Shown one piece after another: positions 1-8,368 of a stretch of 64,000 nucleotides of DNA. The stretch is from Selenomonas sp. F0473 (GTDB lineage: Bacteria > Bacillota > Negativicutes > Selenomonadales > Selenomonadaceae): contig NZ_JH992902.1 of NCBI RefSeq assembly GCF_000315545.1, positions 1,920,638 through 1,984,637 of the forward strand, in the 5' to 3' direction. Numbering within the stretch: the stretch's first letter is position 1; the number at the start of each line of letters is the position of its first letter. The notes under the pieces were generated by a model. The model searched no databases and was not told the DNA's origin. It saw only the letters and a list, made by a program, of their open reading frames with translations. The translations under genes and the position numbers were made by a program.

Positions 1-243
1 CGTCCGGGGGACGGGGTTCGTGCGCTCTCGATTGAGACGGACCGCACGCAAGGGCCGCTCGTCTACGAGCCGGGACATCCGGATGCGAACGCGGACGGCT
101 ACGTGGAACGGCCGAATGTCAATATCGTCTCCGAGATGGTGGATATGATCTCGGCGTCCCGCGGCTACGAGGCGAATACGACGACCATCAACGCCGCCAA
201 ATCCATGGTGAACGCCGCGCTGCGCATTGGCAGCGGCAGCTGA
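1..243 (+). CDS. flgC: Flagellar basal-body rod protein FlgC (3' end only)
   Basis: The window opens inside this gene; about 80 C-terminal residues remain, ending at TGA 241-243. FlgC is a proximal rod subunit of the flagellar basal body, outside the inner membrane. The tail contains YVERPNVNIVSEMVDMI followed by SRGYEAN, the conserved C-terminal helix of rod/hook proteins. The start lies outside the window. It is directly upstream of fliE, the usual flgB-flgC-fliE order, so these genes are probably co-transcribed. Identification is from the conserved tail plus context. Confidence 0.93.
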   Translation, partial: RPGDGVRALSIETDRTQGPLVYEPGHPDANADGYVERPNVNIVSEMVDMISASRGYEANTTTINAAKSMVNAALRIGSGS

Positions 244-276
244 TTCAGCGCTCGTTTGTAAGGGGGATCGACGTAT

Positions 277-579
277 ATGGAAATACAGGCACTGCAAATG
301 ACACCCGTAACGATGCGCGCGACCAGTCATCTGGGGGAGACCGTCGAAAAGCCGGAACAGAAGAGTTTCGGCACCTATCTGAAAGATGCCCTCTCCGAGG
401 TCAACCGGCTCCAGCTCGCGTCCGAAAAACAGAACGCGCTGCTCGCGGCGGGGGAAGTCCAGGATGTCTCGCAGGTCATCGTGGCGGGGCAGAAGGCCGA
501 GATTGCCTTACAGCTGACGCTGCAGATGCGCAACCGCGCCGTTTCTGCCTATCAGGAAATCATGCGGATGCAGGTGTAA
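277..579 (+). CDS. fliE: Flagellar hook-basal body complex protein FliE
   Basis: Protein of 100 residues, normal for FliE, the adaptor between the MS ring and the rod. The C-terminal half (VAGQKAEIALQLTLQMRNR, then AYQEIMRMQV) matches the conserved FliE end. The start ATG at 277 follows an AAGGGGGATCG ribosome site. It lies 33 bases after flgC and 79 bases before fliF in the same direction, as in most flagellar operons. Confidence 0.95.
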   Translation: MEIQALQMTPVTMRATSHLGETVEKPEQKSFGTYLKDALSEVNRLQLASEKQNALLAAGEVQDVSQVIVAGQKAEIALQLTLQMRNRAVSAYQEIMRMQV

Positions 580-658
580 TCGCTTCCCGGAGTTTCACGG
601 AACGTTCCGCGAAAGCCCAGGGAAAGCACATCCATGATGACTTGAAGGGAAAGAGATT

Positions 659-2239
659 ATGGGAGAGTGGAAAGAGCGCGCCCGCGCCATGTGGGAACGC
701 TTTGACAAGCGGCAGCGCTATATCATGCTCGGTTCGGCGCTCGCAATCCTTGTTCTCATCTTTGGACTGAGTTTTTGGTACGGCAGCAAACCGGACATGG
801 TGCCGCTGTTCACCGATATGGAGACCAAGGATGCGGGCGAGGTCGCGAATCAGCTGAAAGAGGCGAAGATCAGCTACGAAGTGCAGGAGACCAAGGGCGG
901 CACGACCATCCTTGTTCCGACGGCGAACGTCCACGAAGCGCGGCTGAACCTCGCCACGCAGGGGCTGCCGCGCGGCAACAAGGGGTTTGAGATCTTTGAC
1001 GACAGCAAACTCGGCGTGACCGAGTTTCAGAACCGCGTCAATTATCTTCAGGCGCTGCAGGGCGAGTTGACACGCACGATCGAGCAGATCGAAGCGGTGG
1101 AAAAAGCCCGCGTACATATCGTTTTGCCGGAGGACAGCCTCTACAAAAAAGAAGAAAAACCGGCGACGGCATCCATTATGCTGCGCCTCAAACCGCATGC
1201 GGAGCTGACGAAAAAGGAAATCAAAGGCATTGTGAACCTTGCCGCACACAGCGTCAAGGGGCTGATGCCGGAGAATATCACAATCGTCGACGATACGGGA
1301 AAGATCCTCAACGATCCGGACGACCAGGACGAGAACGCGGTCGGCGTCAAGACGCTCACGCAGCTCGATATGACCCGGAAAGTGCAGGATAATATTGAGA
1401 AAAAAGTGCAGTCCCTCCTGGATCAGACCCTGGGAGAGGGGCGGGCTTTTGCGCGCGTGAGCGTGGAACTCGATTTTGACGACCGCCTGACGGATAAGCA
1501 GACCTTTACCCCCGTGGTGGACGATGCGGGCATCATCCGGAGCCAGCAGGATATTTCCGAGAACTATACGGGCACCTCGACGAATCCCGGCGGTCCGGCC
1601 GGCGTGCAGAGCAACGTGCCCGGATATGTGGAGCAGGAAAACACGGCAAATGCCCAGTACGAGAAAAAAGAATCCACGAAGAACTATGAGATCAACGAGG
1701 AACGCCAACATGTGATCGCTTCTCCCGGATCCATCCGCCGCCTGACGGTTGCCGTCCTCGTCAACGACGACGTGACGCAGCCGCAGCAGGAGAGCATCCT
1801 CCGCACGGTGAGCAGCGCGGCCGGCATCAACCGGGCGCGCGGCGACACGATCTCCGTCGAGCCGCTGCCGTTCAGCAAAGAAGCGGCCGAGCGCCGCGCG
1901 GCGGAAGAACAGGCGGAGAAGGATCGCCAGGACCGCATCTTCTATATGCAGGTCGGCGGAGCGCTCCTCCTGATCGCCCTGATCGTCGGAGGCATCCTGA
2001 TGTACCGCCGCAAGAAACGTCTCGAACGCGAAGCCGAAGAAGAGGCGCAGCGTCTCGAAGAAGAACGCATCGCGGAGGAGCGTGCCGCTGCAATCGCAGC
2101 GGGCGAGGTCGAGGAGGAAGACCTCTCCGAAGAGGAGCAGCAGCAGATCAACCAGAGACAGGCGCTGCTGGCGCTTATTGACGCGAAGCCGGAAGAGGTT
2201 GCGCTCCTTGTCAAGACCTGGCTTTCGGAGGGGGAGTGA
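659..2239 (+). CDS. fliF: Flagellar M-ring protein FliF
   Basis: Protein of 526 residues forming the MS ring in the inner membrane. A transmembrane helix lies at about residues 21-43 and a second at about 430-450, flanking a large periplasmic region with the ring-building motifs (residues about 45-220, including the AVEKARVHIVLPE stretch). The cytoplasmic tail is short and very acidic and should bind FliG. The next gene starts within a few bases of the stop, with a shared GGAGGGGG ribosome site, indicating translational coupling. Confidence 0.97.
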   Translation: MGEWKERARAMWERFDKRQRYIMLGSALAILVLIFGLSFWYGSKPDMVPLFTDMETKDAGEVANQLKEAKISYEVQETKGGTTILVPTANVHEARLNLATQGLPRGNKGFEIFDDSKLGVTEFQNRVNYLQALQGELTRTIEQIEAVEKARVHIVLPEDSLYKKEEKPATASIMLRLKPHAELTKKEIKGIVNLAAHSVKGLMPENITIVDDTGKILNDPDDQDENAVGVKTLTQLDMTRKVQDNIEKKVQSLLDQTLGEGRAFARVSVELDFDDRLTDKQTFTPVVDDAGIIRSQQDISENYTGTSTNPGGPAGVQSNVPGYVEQENTANAQYEKKESTKNYEINEERQHVIASPGSIRRLTVAVLVNDDVTQPQQESILRTVSSAAGINRARGDTISVEPLPFSKEAAERRAAEEQAEKDRQDRIFYMQVGGALLLIALIVGGILMYRRKKRLEREAEEEAQRLEEERIAEERAAAIAAGEVEEEDLSEEEQQQINQRQALLALIDAKPEEVALLVKTWLSEGE

Positions 2240-2241
2240 CC

Positions 2242-3261
2242 ATGCCGGATATGTATGGCAGCGGAGACCTGTCCAATCAGCAAAAAGCGGCGATACTCTT
2301 TATCGCGATTGGACCGGAGTATTCCGCGAAGCTCTTTCAGCATATGGACGACGACGAAATCGAGCAGCTGACGCTCGAGATCGCGAACCAGAAGCAGGTA
2401 TCCTCGGCGCTCAAAGCAGAGGTGATCTCAGAATTTTATTCCATGTGCATGGCGCAGGACTATATCTCGTCGGGCGGTCTCCAGTACGCGCAGAACGTCC
2501 TCGAGAAGGCGCTCGGCCCGGACAAGGCGCTCGAGATCATCAACCGTCTTACGACGAGCCTGCAGGTGCGTCCCTTCGACTTCCTGCGGAAAACCGATCC
2601 CGCGCAGCTGCTTAACTTTATCCAGAACGAGCATCCGCAGACCATCGCGCTCATCATGGCGTATCTCGATCCGGATCAGGCGGCGATCGTCCTTGGGGCG
2701 CTCCCGCCCGAGGCTCAGGTCGAGGTCACCAAGCGCGTTGCGACGATGGACCGCACGTCGCCGGATTTTATTCGCGAGGTCGAGCGTGTGCTGGAACGAA
2801 AACTTTCCTCTATGGTAACGCAGGACTTTACCACGGCGGGCGGCATCAAGGCCATCGTCGAGGTGCTCAACCGCGTCGACCGCACCACGGAAAAGGCCAT
2901 TGTCGAAACCCTCGAGGTCGACAACCCGGAGCTCGCCGAAGAGATCAAAAAGCTCATGTTCGTGTTCGAGGACATCGTCCAGATCGACGACCGTTCCCTC
3001 CAGCTCGTCCTGCGCCAAGTCGAGACGAAAGACCTCTCGCTTGCGCTCAAGGCGACGCCGCAGGAGGTCGCAGACAAGGTGTTCAAGAACATGTCCACGC
3101 GCGCCGCGGATATGCTCCGCGAGGAGATCGAGTTCATGGGCCCCGTCAAGATCCGCGACGTCGAAGAGGCGCAGCAGAAGGTTGTCGGCGTCATCCGCGT
3201 GCTCGAGGACAAGGGGGAGATCGTGATTTCGCGTGGCAAGGGAGACGAGATGATTGTCTAG
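2242..3261 (+). CDS. fliG: Flagellar motor switch protein FliG
   Basis: Protein of 339 residues and rotor component of the C-ring; its C-terminal charged helix contacts the stator. The family signature EHPQTIALI is at about residue 130, and the order of N, middle and C domains is normal. ATG 2242 was chosen because GGAGGGGG at 2227-2234 is well spaced from it. An in-frame GTG at 2236 overlaps the fliF stop but is too close to that site. The 3' end overlaps fliH. Confidence 0.97.
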   Translation: MPDMYGSGDLSNQQKAAILFIAIGPEYSAKLFQHMDDDEIEQLTLEIANQKQVSSALKAEVISEFYSMCMAQDYISSGGLQYAQNVLEKALGPDKALEIINRLTTSLQVRPFDFLRKTDPAQLLNFIQNEHPQTIALIMAYLDPDQAAIVLGALPPEAQVEVTKRVATMDRTSPDFIREVERVLERKLSSMVTQDFTTAGGIKAIVEVLNRVDRTTEKAIVETLEVDNPELAEEIKKLMFVFEDIVQIDDRSLQLVLRQVETKDLSLALKATPQEVADKVFKNMSTRAADMLREEIEFMGPVKIRDVEEAQQKVVGVIRVLEDKGEIVISRGKGDEMIV

Positions 3262-4045
3262 AGTTATCAAGGCAGCCGTCTGGGAAGATAATCCCCACCT
3301 CATCGACGCACCGCCGCCGCCGGCGCCGCCCCGTGAGGACGGCGAGGAGGAGGCGCTGAGCGAGGAGGCCGTTCAGAATCTGCTTGCTCGTATTGTAGAA
3401 CGCGAACAGGCGATGGACGAACGCGTCAAAGAGGCGGAAATACAGGTCGCAGTTCTGCGTGGAGAGGCTGAGGAGGAGCGCGATCGGCTTCTCAGCGAGG
3501 CACAGAAACAGATCGAGAGCGACCGTGAAGAAGCGCGCGCCAAAGGGCATGAGGAAGGCTTTGCCGCCGGGAGAGCCGAAGGGGAAGCCGCCGTGCGCGA
3601 AGAGATGGCGGAGTCGATCCGTGCGGCCAACGCAAAGGCGGAAAAGACGCTGCGCGATGCGCACGACGCCATGCGCGACTACCTCATGCAGGCGGAGGAG
3701 GACATCGTCTCGATCGCTATGACGACGGTGGAGCGCATTCTGCCGCAGCATTTCATCGACGTGCCGCAGACGGTACTGCCCGTCGTACGCGACGCGATCC
3801 TTCGGGTCAAAGACCAGAAGGAAATCATCGTTCATGTGCCGCCGGACAGTTACGACTTTGTCCTGATGGCGCGCGATGAGCTGCGCGGCCTCCTGACCGC
3901 CGGGGATACGAACCTTATGATCGCCTCCGACGAGGCCATGAAACCGGGCGACTGTCTTGTGGAGACCCCGAACGGCAGCGTGGATGCGCGGCTGCAGACG
4001 CAGATCGAACAGCTGAAAAAGGCCGTGCGGGAAGTTATGCTATGA
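3254..4045 (+). CDS. fliH: Flagellar export ATPase regulator FliH
   Basis: Protein of 263 residues. FliH is the stalk-like negative regulator that anchors the FliI ATPase to the export gate. Residues about 45-130 are charged and coiled-coil-like with repeated Ala/Glu. The C-terminal third (VERILPQHFIDVPQTVLPVV) is the FliH/V-ATPase-E-like domain. The start appears to be TTG at 3254, inside the fliG end, with GGGAGA upstream. The 3' end overlaps fliI by ATGA. The proline-rich stretch near residue 20 (PPPPAPP) is a typical variable N-terminus. Confidence 0.9.
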   Translation: MSRVIKAAVWEDNPHLIDAPPPPAPPREDGEEEALSEEAVQNLLARIVEREQAMDERVKEAEIQVAVLRGEAEEERDRLLSEAQKQIESDREEARAKGHEEGFAAGRAEGEAAVREEMAESIRAANAKAEKTLRDAHDAMRDYLMQAEEDIVSIAMTTVERILPQHFIDVPQTVLPVVRDAILRVKDQKEIIVHVPPDSYDFVLMARDELRGLLTAGDTNLMIASDEAMKPGDCLVETPNGSVDARLQTQIEQLKKAVREVML

Positions 4046-5418
4046 ATATGAGTGAAACGGGGGGAAATCCCCCATTTTCCATAGATATCCGGAAATTCAA
4101 AGACGCTCTGCGCCATACCGACCCGATGAAATTGACGGGGAAGGTCACGCAGATCATCGGCCTTGTCATCGAGTCGCAGGGACCGACGGTCACGGTCGGC
4201 GAACTCTGTTATGTGAGTTCGCATTTTCCGGGCATGCCGGCCGTACCCGCGGAGGTCGTGGGCTTTCGTGAGGGATGCGTGCTCCTTATGCCCGTCGGGG
4301 AGATGCAGGGCATCGGTCCCGGCTGCGAGGTCGTTGCGACGGGACGCCGACTGCGTGTCAAAGTCGGAGAGGAACTTCTCGGGCGGGTGCTCGACGGGCT
4401 CGGCAATCCGATCGACGGGAAGGGGCCGATCCTTTCGAAGGAAGAATATCCGCTGCAGGCGCCGCCGCCGCCCCCCCTCACGCGGCCGCGCATCGATGAG
4501 AACCTCTACGTCGGCGTACGGGCGATCGACGGGCTGATCACGCTCGGCGACGGGCAGCGCATCGGCATCATGGCGGGATCGGGCGTCGGCAAATCGACGC
4601 TCCTCTCCATGATCGCGCGCAATACGGAGGCGGATATCAGCGTTATCACGCTTGTCGGGGAACGCGGTCGCGAGGTGCGCGATTTTATCGAACGCGATCT
4701 CGGCGAAGAGGGGCTCAAACGCTCCGTCGTCGTCGTTGCCACATCGGACCAGCCCGCGCTTGTCCGCATTAAAGGCGCCATGACGGGCACGGCGATTGCG
4801 GAATATTTCCGTGACCGCGGCCATCGGGTCGTTCTCATGATGGACTCCGTGACGCGCTTTGCGATGGCGCAGCGCGAGGTGGGGCTCACCATCGGCGAGC
4901 CGCCTGCGACGCGCGGCTATACCCCGTCCGTCTTTGCGATGCTGCCGCGTCTCCTCGAGCGAGCGGGCACGAGCGAACGCGGTTCCATCACGGGGATCTA
5001 CACCGTTCTCGTAGACGGCGACGATATGAACGAGCCGATCGCGGATGCCGTGCGTTCCATCCTCGACGGACATATCGTGCTCTCGCGCCGGATCGCGGCG
5101 CAGAACCATTTCCCGGCGATCGATGTGCTCGGCAGCGTCAGCCGCGTGATGTACGAGGTCGTGCCGAAGGAACATCTCGAGGCGGCGCAGCAGATGCGCC
5201 AGCTCATGGCGGTCTATCACGAGGCCGAGGATCTCATCCACATCGGCGCCTATGTTAAGGGCTCGAGCGCGAACATTGACGCCGCGATTCAAAAGATCGA
5301 CGGCATCAACGATTTCCTCAAGCAGGACATCTTCGAAGTGACCTCCTACGAGGAAACGGAGCGACGCCTCGTCGAACTGACGGGGAGCGCGCCTCCGCCC
5401 GATGAGGAAGCATCATGA
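4042..5418 (+). CDS. fliI: Flagellum-specific ATP synthase FliI
   Basis: Protein of 458 residues. Hexameric ATPase of the flagellar type III export apparatus. The Walker A motif is AGSGVGKST near residue 176. The Walker B region is VVLMMDSVTRFA, and the signature PPATRGYTPSVFAMLPRLL lies near residue 286. The N-terminal beta-barrel is present. The start ATG 4042 overlaps the fliH stop (ATGA), and the stop overlaps fliJ in the same manner, so translation is coupled. Confidence 0.97.
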   Translation: MNMSETGGNPPFSIDIRKFKDALRHTDPMKLTGKVTQIIGLVIESQGPTVTVGELCYVSSHFPGMPAVPAEVVGFREGCVLLMPVGEMQGIGPGCEVVATGRRLRVKVGEELLGRVLDGLGNPIDGKGPILSKEEYPLQAPPPPPLTRPRIDENLYVGVRAIDGLITLGDGQRIGIMAGSGVGKSTLLSMIARNTEADISVITLVGERGREVRDFIERDLGEEGLKRSVVVVATSDQPALVRIKGAMTGTAIAEYFRDRGHRVVLMMDSVTRFAMAQREVGLTIGEPPATRGYTPSVFAMLPRLLERAGTSERGSITGIYTVLVDGDDMNEPIADAVRSILDGHIVLSRRIAAQNHFPAIDVLGSVSRVMYEVVPKEHLEAAQQMRQLMAVYHEAEDLIHIGAYVKGSSANIDAAIQKIDGINDFLKQDIFEVTSYEETERRLVELTGSAPPPDEEAS

Positions 5419-5882
5419 AAAAATTTCGCTTTCAGCTCGAGACGCTCCTCAAGGTGACGCGCATGAAAAAGGAAAAGGCGGAAGTCGCCTTTTCAGAGGC
5501 TGTGCGCCGCCTGGAGGATGCCCGCGCGCTGCAGCGCCGGCTGCTTGAAGAGATGCAGCAGGGGCAGCGCGACTACGAAAAAATCTCTAAGACGGGGACA
5601 TGCATTAAGATCGGCCGTCTCATGAGTTTTAACCGATTCTTCGCATGGAAGCGCCGGCAGATCGAGGACCAGCAGCAAGTCGTTCTGCAGGCGAATGCGG
5701 AACGGCAGAAGCGCCTAAAGGTGTTGATGGAGCACATGAGCGCCTTGAAGAGCATTGAGAAATTAAGGGAAAAACGCCTTGCGGAATACAAGGCGGAGGC
5801 ACTGCGGGAGGAGCAGAAAATGCTCGATGAGATCGGCCTGCAGCTGACTATGAGAAATAGGGAAATGGAGGAAGCGGTATGA
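5415..5882 (+). CDS. fliJ: Flagellar export chaperone FliJ
   Basis: Protein of 155 residues, almost entirely charged heptad-like coiled coil ([19 protein letters not shown] at the start), as expected for FliJ, the central stalk of the export ATPase and a chaperone escort. Sequence conservation in this family is low, so the call rests on position directly after fliI, length and coiled-coil character. It overlaps both neighbours by 4 bases. Confidence 0.88.
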   Translation: MKKFRFQLETLLKVTRMKKEKAEVAFSEAVRRLEDARALQRRLLEEMQQGQRDYEKISKTGTCIKIGRLMSFNRFFAWKRRQIEDQQQVVLQANAERQKRLKVLMEHMSALKSIEKLREKRLAEYKAEALREEQKMLDEIGLQLTMRNREMEEAV

Positions 5883-6487
5883 TGGATCTTTCCGCGATTC
5901 GCCAGATACAGGCGCGTATCGCCGAGATTGAGGAGCAGTTCAATCTGCCGCCGCAGCAGCTTCCGGGCGCGGATTTCGCCTCGAAACTCCGGCAGGAGAT
6001 CGATCGGAACGCGGCCGCGGCGGCAGAGAAGGCGCATACCGCGCGGAACGTTACGGCGCCCGCCCCCGCGGGAGAGGCTGTGCGGGGGCGTAAGCCCCTG
6101 CAGGCGGATTATGCGCAGCCAGAACTGGCGCGTACGATTCATACCGCCGCGCGGAAATATCAAGTGGATCCAAAGCTTGTTTCCGCCGTGGCGGAAGTCG
6201 AGTCGGGGGGCCGGCAGGACGCGGTGTCCGATACGGGCGCGGTCGGCGTCATGCAGCTCATGCCCGATACCGCCGCGAGCCTCGGCGTCAATCCGTACGA
6301 TATGGAGAGCAACGTCGAGGGCGGAACGAAATATCTGCGCGAGATGCTCGATACCTTCGGCGGGGACGTCCGGAAGGCCGTCGCGGCCTACAATGCCGGA
6401 CCGAGCGCCGTCAAGGCGTACGGCGGCGTACCGCCCTATGCGGAGACGCAGAATTATGTCGACCGCGTATTGGATATTTACCGATAA
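5879..6487 (+). CDS. Flagellar-operon lytic transglycosylase (SLT family)
   Basis: Protein of about 202 residues with no obvious signal peptide. The C-terminal half (about residues 85-200) is a Slt70-type lysozyme-fold domain: AEVESGG near residue 106 holds the catalytic Glu, followed by [13 protein letters not shown] and the late AYNAGPSAV motif. It cleaves peptidoglycan glycan strands. Its place inside the fli operon suggests it opens the wall for rod assembly. The start overlaps fliJ (ATGATG at 5879; either ATG possible). The N-terminal 80 residues are of unknown role and may carry it to the export machinery. Confidence 0.9.
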   Translation: MMDLSAIRQIQARIAEIEEQFNLPPQQLPGADFASKLRQEIDRNAAAAAEKAHTARNVTAPAPAGEAVRGRKPLQADYAQPELARTIHTAARKYQVDPKLVSAVAEVESGGRQDAVSDTGAVGVMQLMPDTAASLGVNPYDMESNVEGGTKYLREMLDTFGGDVRKAVAAYNAGPSAVKAYGGVPPYAETQNYVDRVLDIYR

Positions 6488-6514
6488 GGGAAGAGAAAGA
6501 GGGATGGGGATTCC

Positions 6515-7129
6515 ATGCGGAAGAAATTGAAGATCCTATGCGGTCTGATCTTACTCCTCGTGCTCGTTGCCGGCGGCTTTGCCCTCGGCGTCTATCTGCG
6601 TCTCTTCGATACGCAGGCGCTGAATGAGGAATACGGCCTGCACGAGCTTCCCATTGTCGGCGAATACTTTGTTCCTCCGGCGGGGAGCGACGAAAGGGCA
6701 CAGACTGCCGGCACGCAGAGCGCGCAGGAGTCGTCCGCAAAGTCCGCCGCGGCCGGCACGCCGAAGAAGGCCTCCGAGAGCGTGAAGATCACGAAAGAGG
6801 AGATCGCGAAACAGCAGGCGGAGCGCGAGGCGGCGGAGAAGAAACGCGTCACAAAACTCGCGCGCCTTTATGACGATATGAAGGCGGCCGACGCCGCAAA
6901 AGTCATGGAGTCGCTTGACGTCGACCTCTGCATCGCCATCCTGCAGCGGATGGACGAGGGAAATGCGGCGAAGGTGATGTCTGCGTTCGATCCCGCGCGT
7001 GCGGCCGAGATCACACAGATCATCTACGAAGGTGTGCCGCGCAGAGCGGCAGGCGCGCGCAGCGCGGCCGCGAACGCACCGGTGCCCGGGACGGCGGACG
7101 AAGCGCCCGCGGAGACGCCGCAGCAATAG
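6515..7129 (+). CDS. MotE-like flagellar chaperone, MgtE N-terminal-like domain
   Basis: Protein of 204 residues. One N-terminal transmembrane helix (about 5-27) is followed by a low-complexity Ala/Ser/Glu linker. Residues about 105-180 resemble the MgtE intracellular N domain (KLARLYDDMKAADAAKVMES, then IAILQRMDEGNAAKVMSAF). Proteins of this layout at the end of fli operons are called MotE, YlxF or FlaA-locus protein and are linked to the motor or export apparatus. It ends the flagellar operon, and a strong terminator follows. Confidence 0.8.
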   Translation: MRKKLKILCGLILLLVLVAGGFALGVYLRLFDTQALNEEYGLHELPIVGEYFVPPAGSDERAQTAGTQSAQESSAKSAAAGTPKKASESVKITKEEIAKQQAEREAAEKKRVTKLARLYDDMKAADAAKVMESLDVDLCIAILQRMDEGNAAKVMSAFDPARAAEITQIIYEGVPRRAAGARSAAANAPVPGTADEAPAETPQQ

Positions 7130-7154
7130 CGTCTGCATCATATGTGAAAAAGGG

Positions 7155-7194
7155 ACCTGCGAAGAGGCTGCAAAGCCTATTTCGCAGGTTTTTT
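7155..7194 (+). terminator. Rho-independent terminator of the fli operon
   Basis: ACCTGCGAA (7155-7163) pairs with TTCGCAGGT (7181-7189), with an inner GAGGCT/AGCCTAT extension, followed by six T residues. The T run touches the GGGAGG ribosome site of the next gene, so this hairpin could also act as an attenuator. Confidence 0.9.
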
Positions 7195-7207
7195 GGGAGG
7201 TTTTATC

Positions 7208-8344
7208 TTGCGCCGTATCATTTTACTCATGAGCGTATTGCTCGTCGGATTCATGGGACTTATGAGTGCCGGGGGGACTGCGGAAGCGGCCTTCCATGAC
7301 CGTGCGCAGGATATGGCGAAGATCACGGGGATCCGCGTCGGCAAAGCGGACGGGAACGTCCGCATCGTGGTGGACTCGGATCGCCCCGTTTCATATCGAC
7401 AGAGCGTGCTCGCAAATCCGACGCGCGTCGTGATCGATGTGCAGGATGCGTGGATTGCCTCGGGGGTAAAACGCGCCGTCACGATCGATTCGTCGCTTGT
7501 CTCGGCCGTGCGCATCGCCCAGTTCAATCCGACGACGGTCCGCATCGTAGTGGAGACGTCCGTAGGGAAAGGCGGATATAACGTCTTTTCTCTTGGCGGC
7601 GGAAAGCCGCGCATCGTGATGGACTTCGGCAAAGCGCCCGGCGGCATAAAAACAACGCCGCTGCCTGCACAGCGCCCGCAGCCGAGCGGATCGGACGGCG
7701 GCGAAGAGGATGCGCGTCAACAAGGCGACGACGACACGCTCGACCGCGACATCTCGAAGATCATCGGCCTGAAGGGCCGTAAGATCGCCATCGATCCCGG
7801 ACACGGCGGTAGCGACTCGGGTGCGATCGGCCCCACGGGCGTTATGGAGAAAAATGTGACGATCCGCGTGAGCCGCGAACTCAAGCGCCTCCTTGAGGCG
7901 GAGGGCGCGACCGTCATCCTTACGCGTACGGGCGATACCGAGGTCTCGCCGAAGGGGGCGAACGCGACCTCTGTGGAGGAACTCGAGGCGCGCTGCGAGA
8001 TTGCGAACCGGGCGAACGCGGACATCTTTATCTCGGTGCACGCGGACGCGTTTACGAACCGCGAGGTCAAGGGGACGACCGCCTATTACTATACGAAGGG
8101 ATCGGCACAGTCGAAGCGTCTCGCCGACAGCGTGCGCACGGCGCTCATCGATTCTATCGGCACGCTCGACCGCGGCACGCAGACCAGCAACTTCTACGTT
8201 GTCAAACACACGGACATGCCCGCGATTCTTGTGGAGATCTCCTTCATCTCGAATGCGGATGAGGAGCGGATGATGAACAGCGAGGCGGGGGTCAAGAAGA
8301 TTGCGCGCGGCATTGCCGACGGGATCGCAGATTATTTTGGATGA
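7208..8344 (+). CDS. N-acetylmuramoyl-L-alanine amidase with AMIN domain
   Basis: Protein of about 378 residues and exported zinc amidase that cuts the amide bond between muramic acid and the stem peptide. It has a signal peptide (about 1-26, ending SAGGTAEA), an AMIN domain for septal or wall targeting (about 35-135), then an Amidase_3 catalytic domain. Zinc ligands are expected at the His of IDPGHGGSDSG (about 199), the Glu of VMEKNVT, and the His of SVHADA (about 277). The catalytic Glu is in VEISFISN (about 342). TTG 7208 was chosen because GGGAGG lies 7 bases upstream. Confidence 0.93.
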   Translation: MRRIILLMSVLLVGFMGLMSAGGTAEAAFHDRAQDMAKITGIRVGKADGNVRIVVDSDRPVSYRQSVLANPTRVVIDVQDAWIASGVKRAVTIDSSLVSAVRIAQFNPTTVRIVVETSVGKGGYNVFSLGGGKPRIVMDFGKAPGGIKTTPLPAQRPQPSGSDGGEEDARQQGDDDTLDRDISKIIGLKGRKIAIDPGHGGSDSGAIGPTGVMEKNVTIRVSRELKRLLEAEGATVILTRTGDTEVSPKGANATSVEELEARCEIANRANADIFISVHADAFTNREVKGTTAYYYTKGSAQSKRLADSVRTALIDSIGTLDRGTQTSNFYVVKHTDMPAILVEISFISNADEERMMNSEAGVKKIARGIADGIADYFG

Positions 8345-8368
8345 AACGTTGAGAAGAGGAGGGATGAC

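Noticed and set aside
5879-6487. Lytic transglycosylase as a phage endolysin
   Set aside because: It overlaps fliJ and precedes the MotE-like gene inside the flagellar operon; no phage genes nearby.
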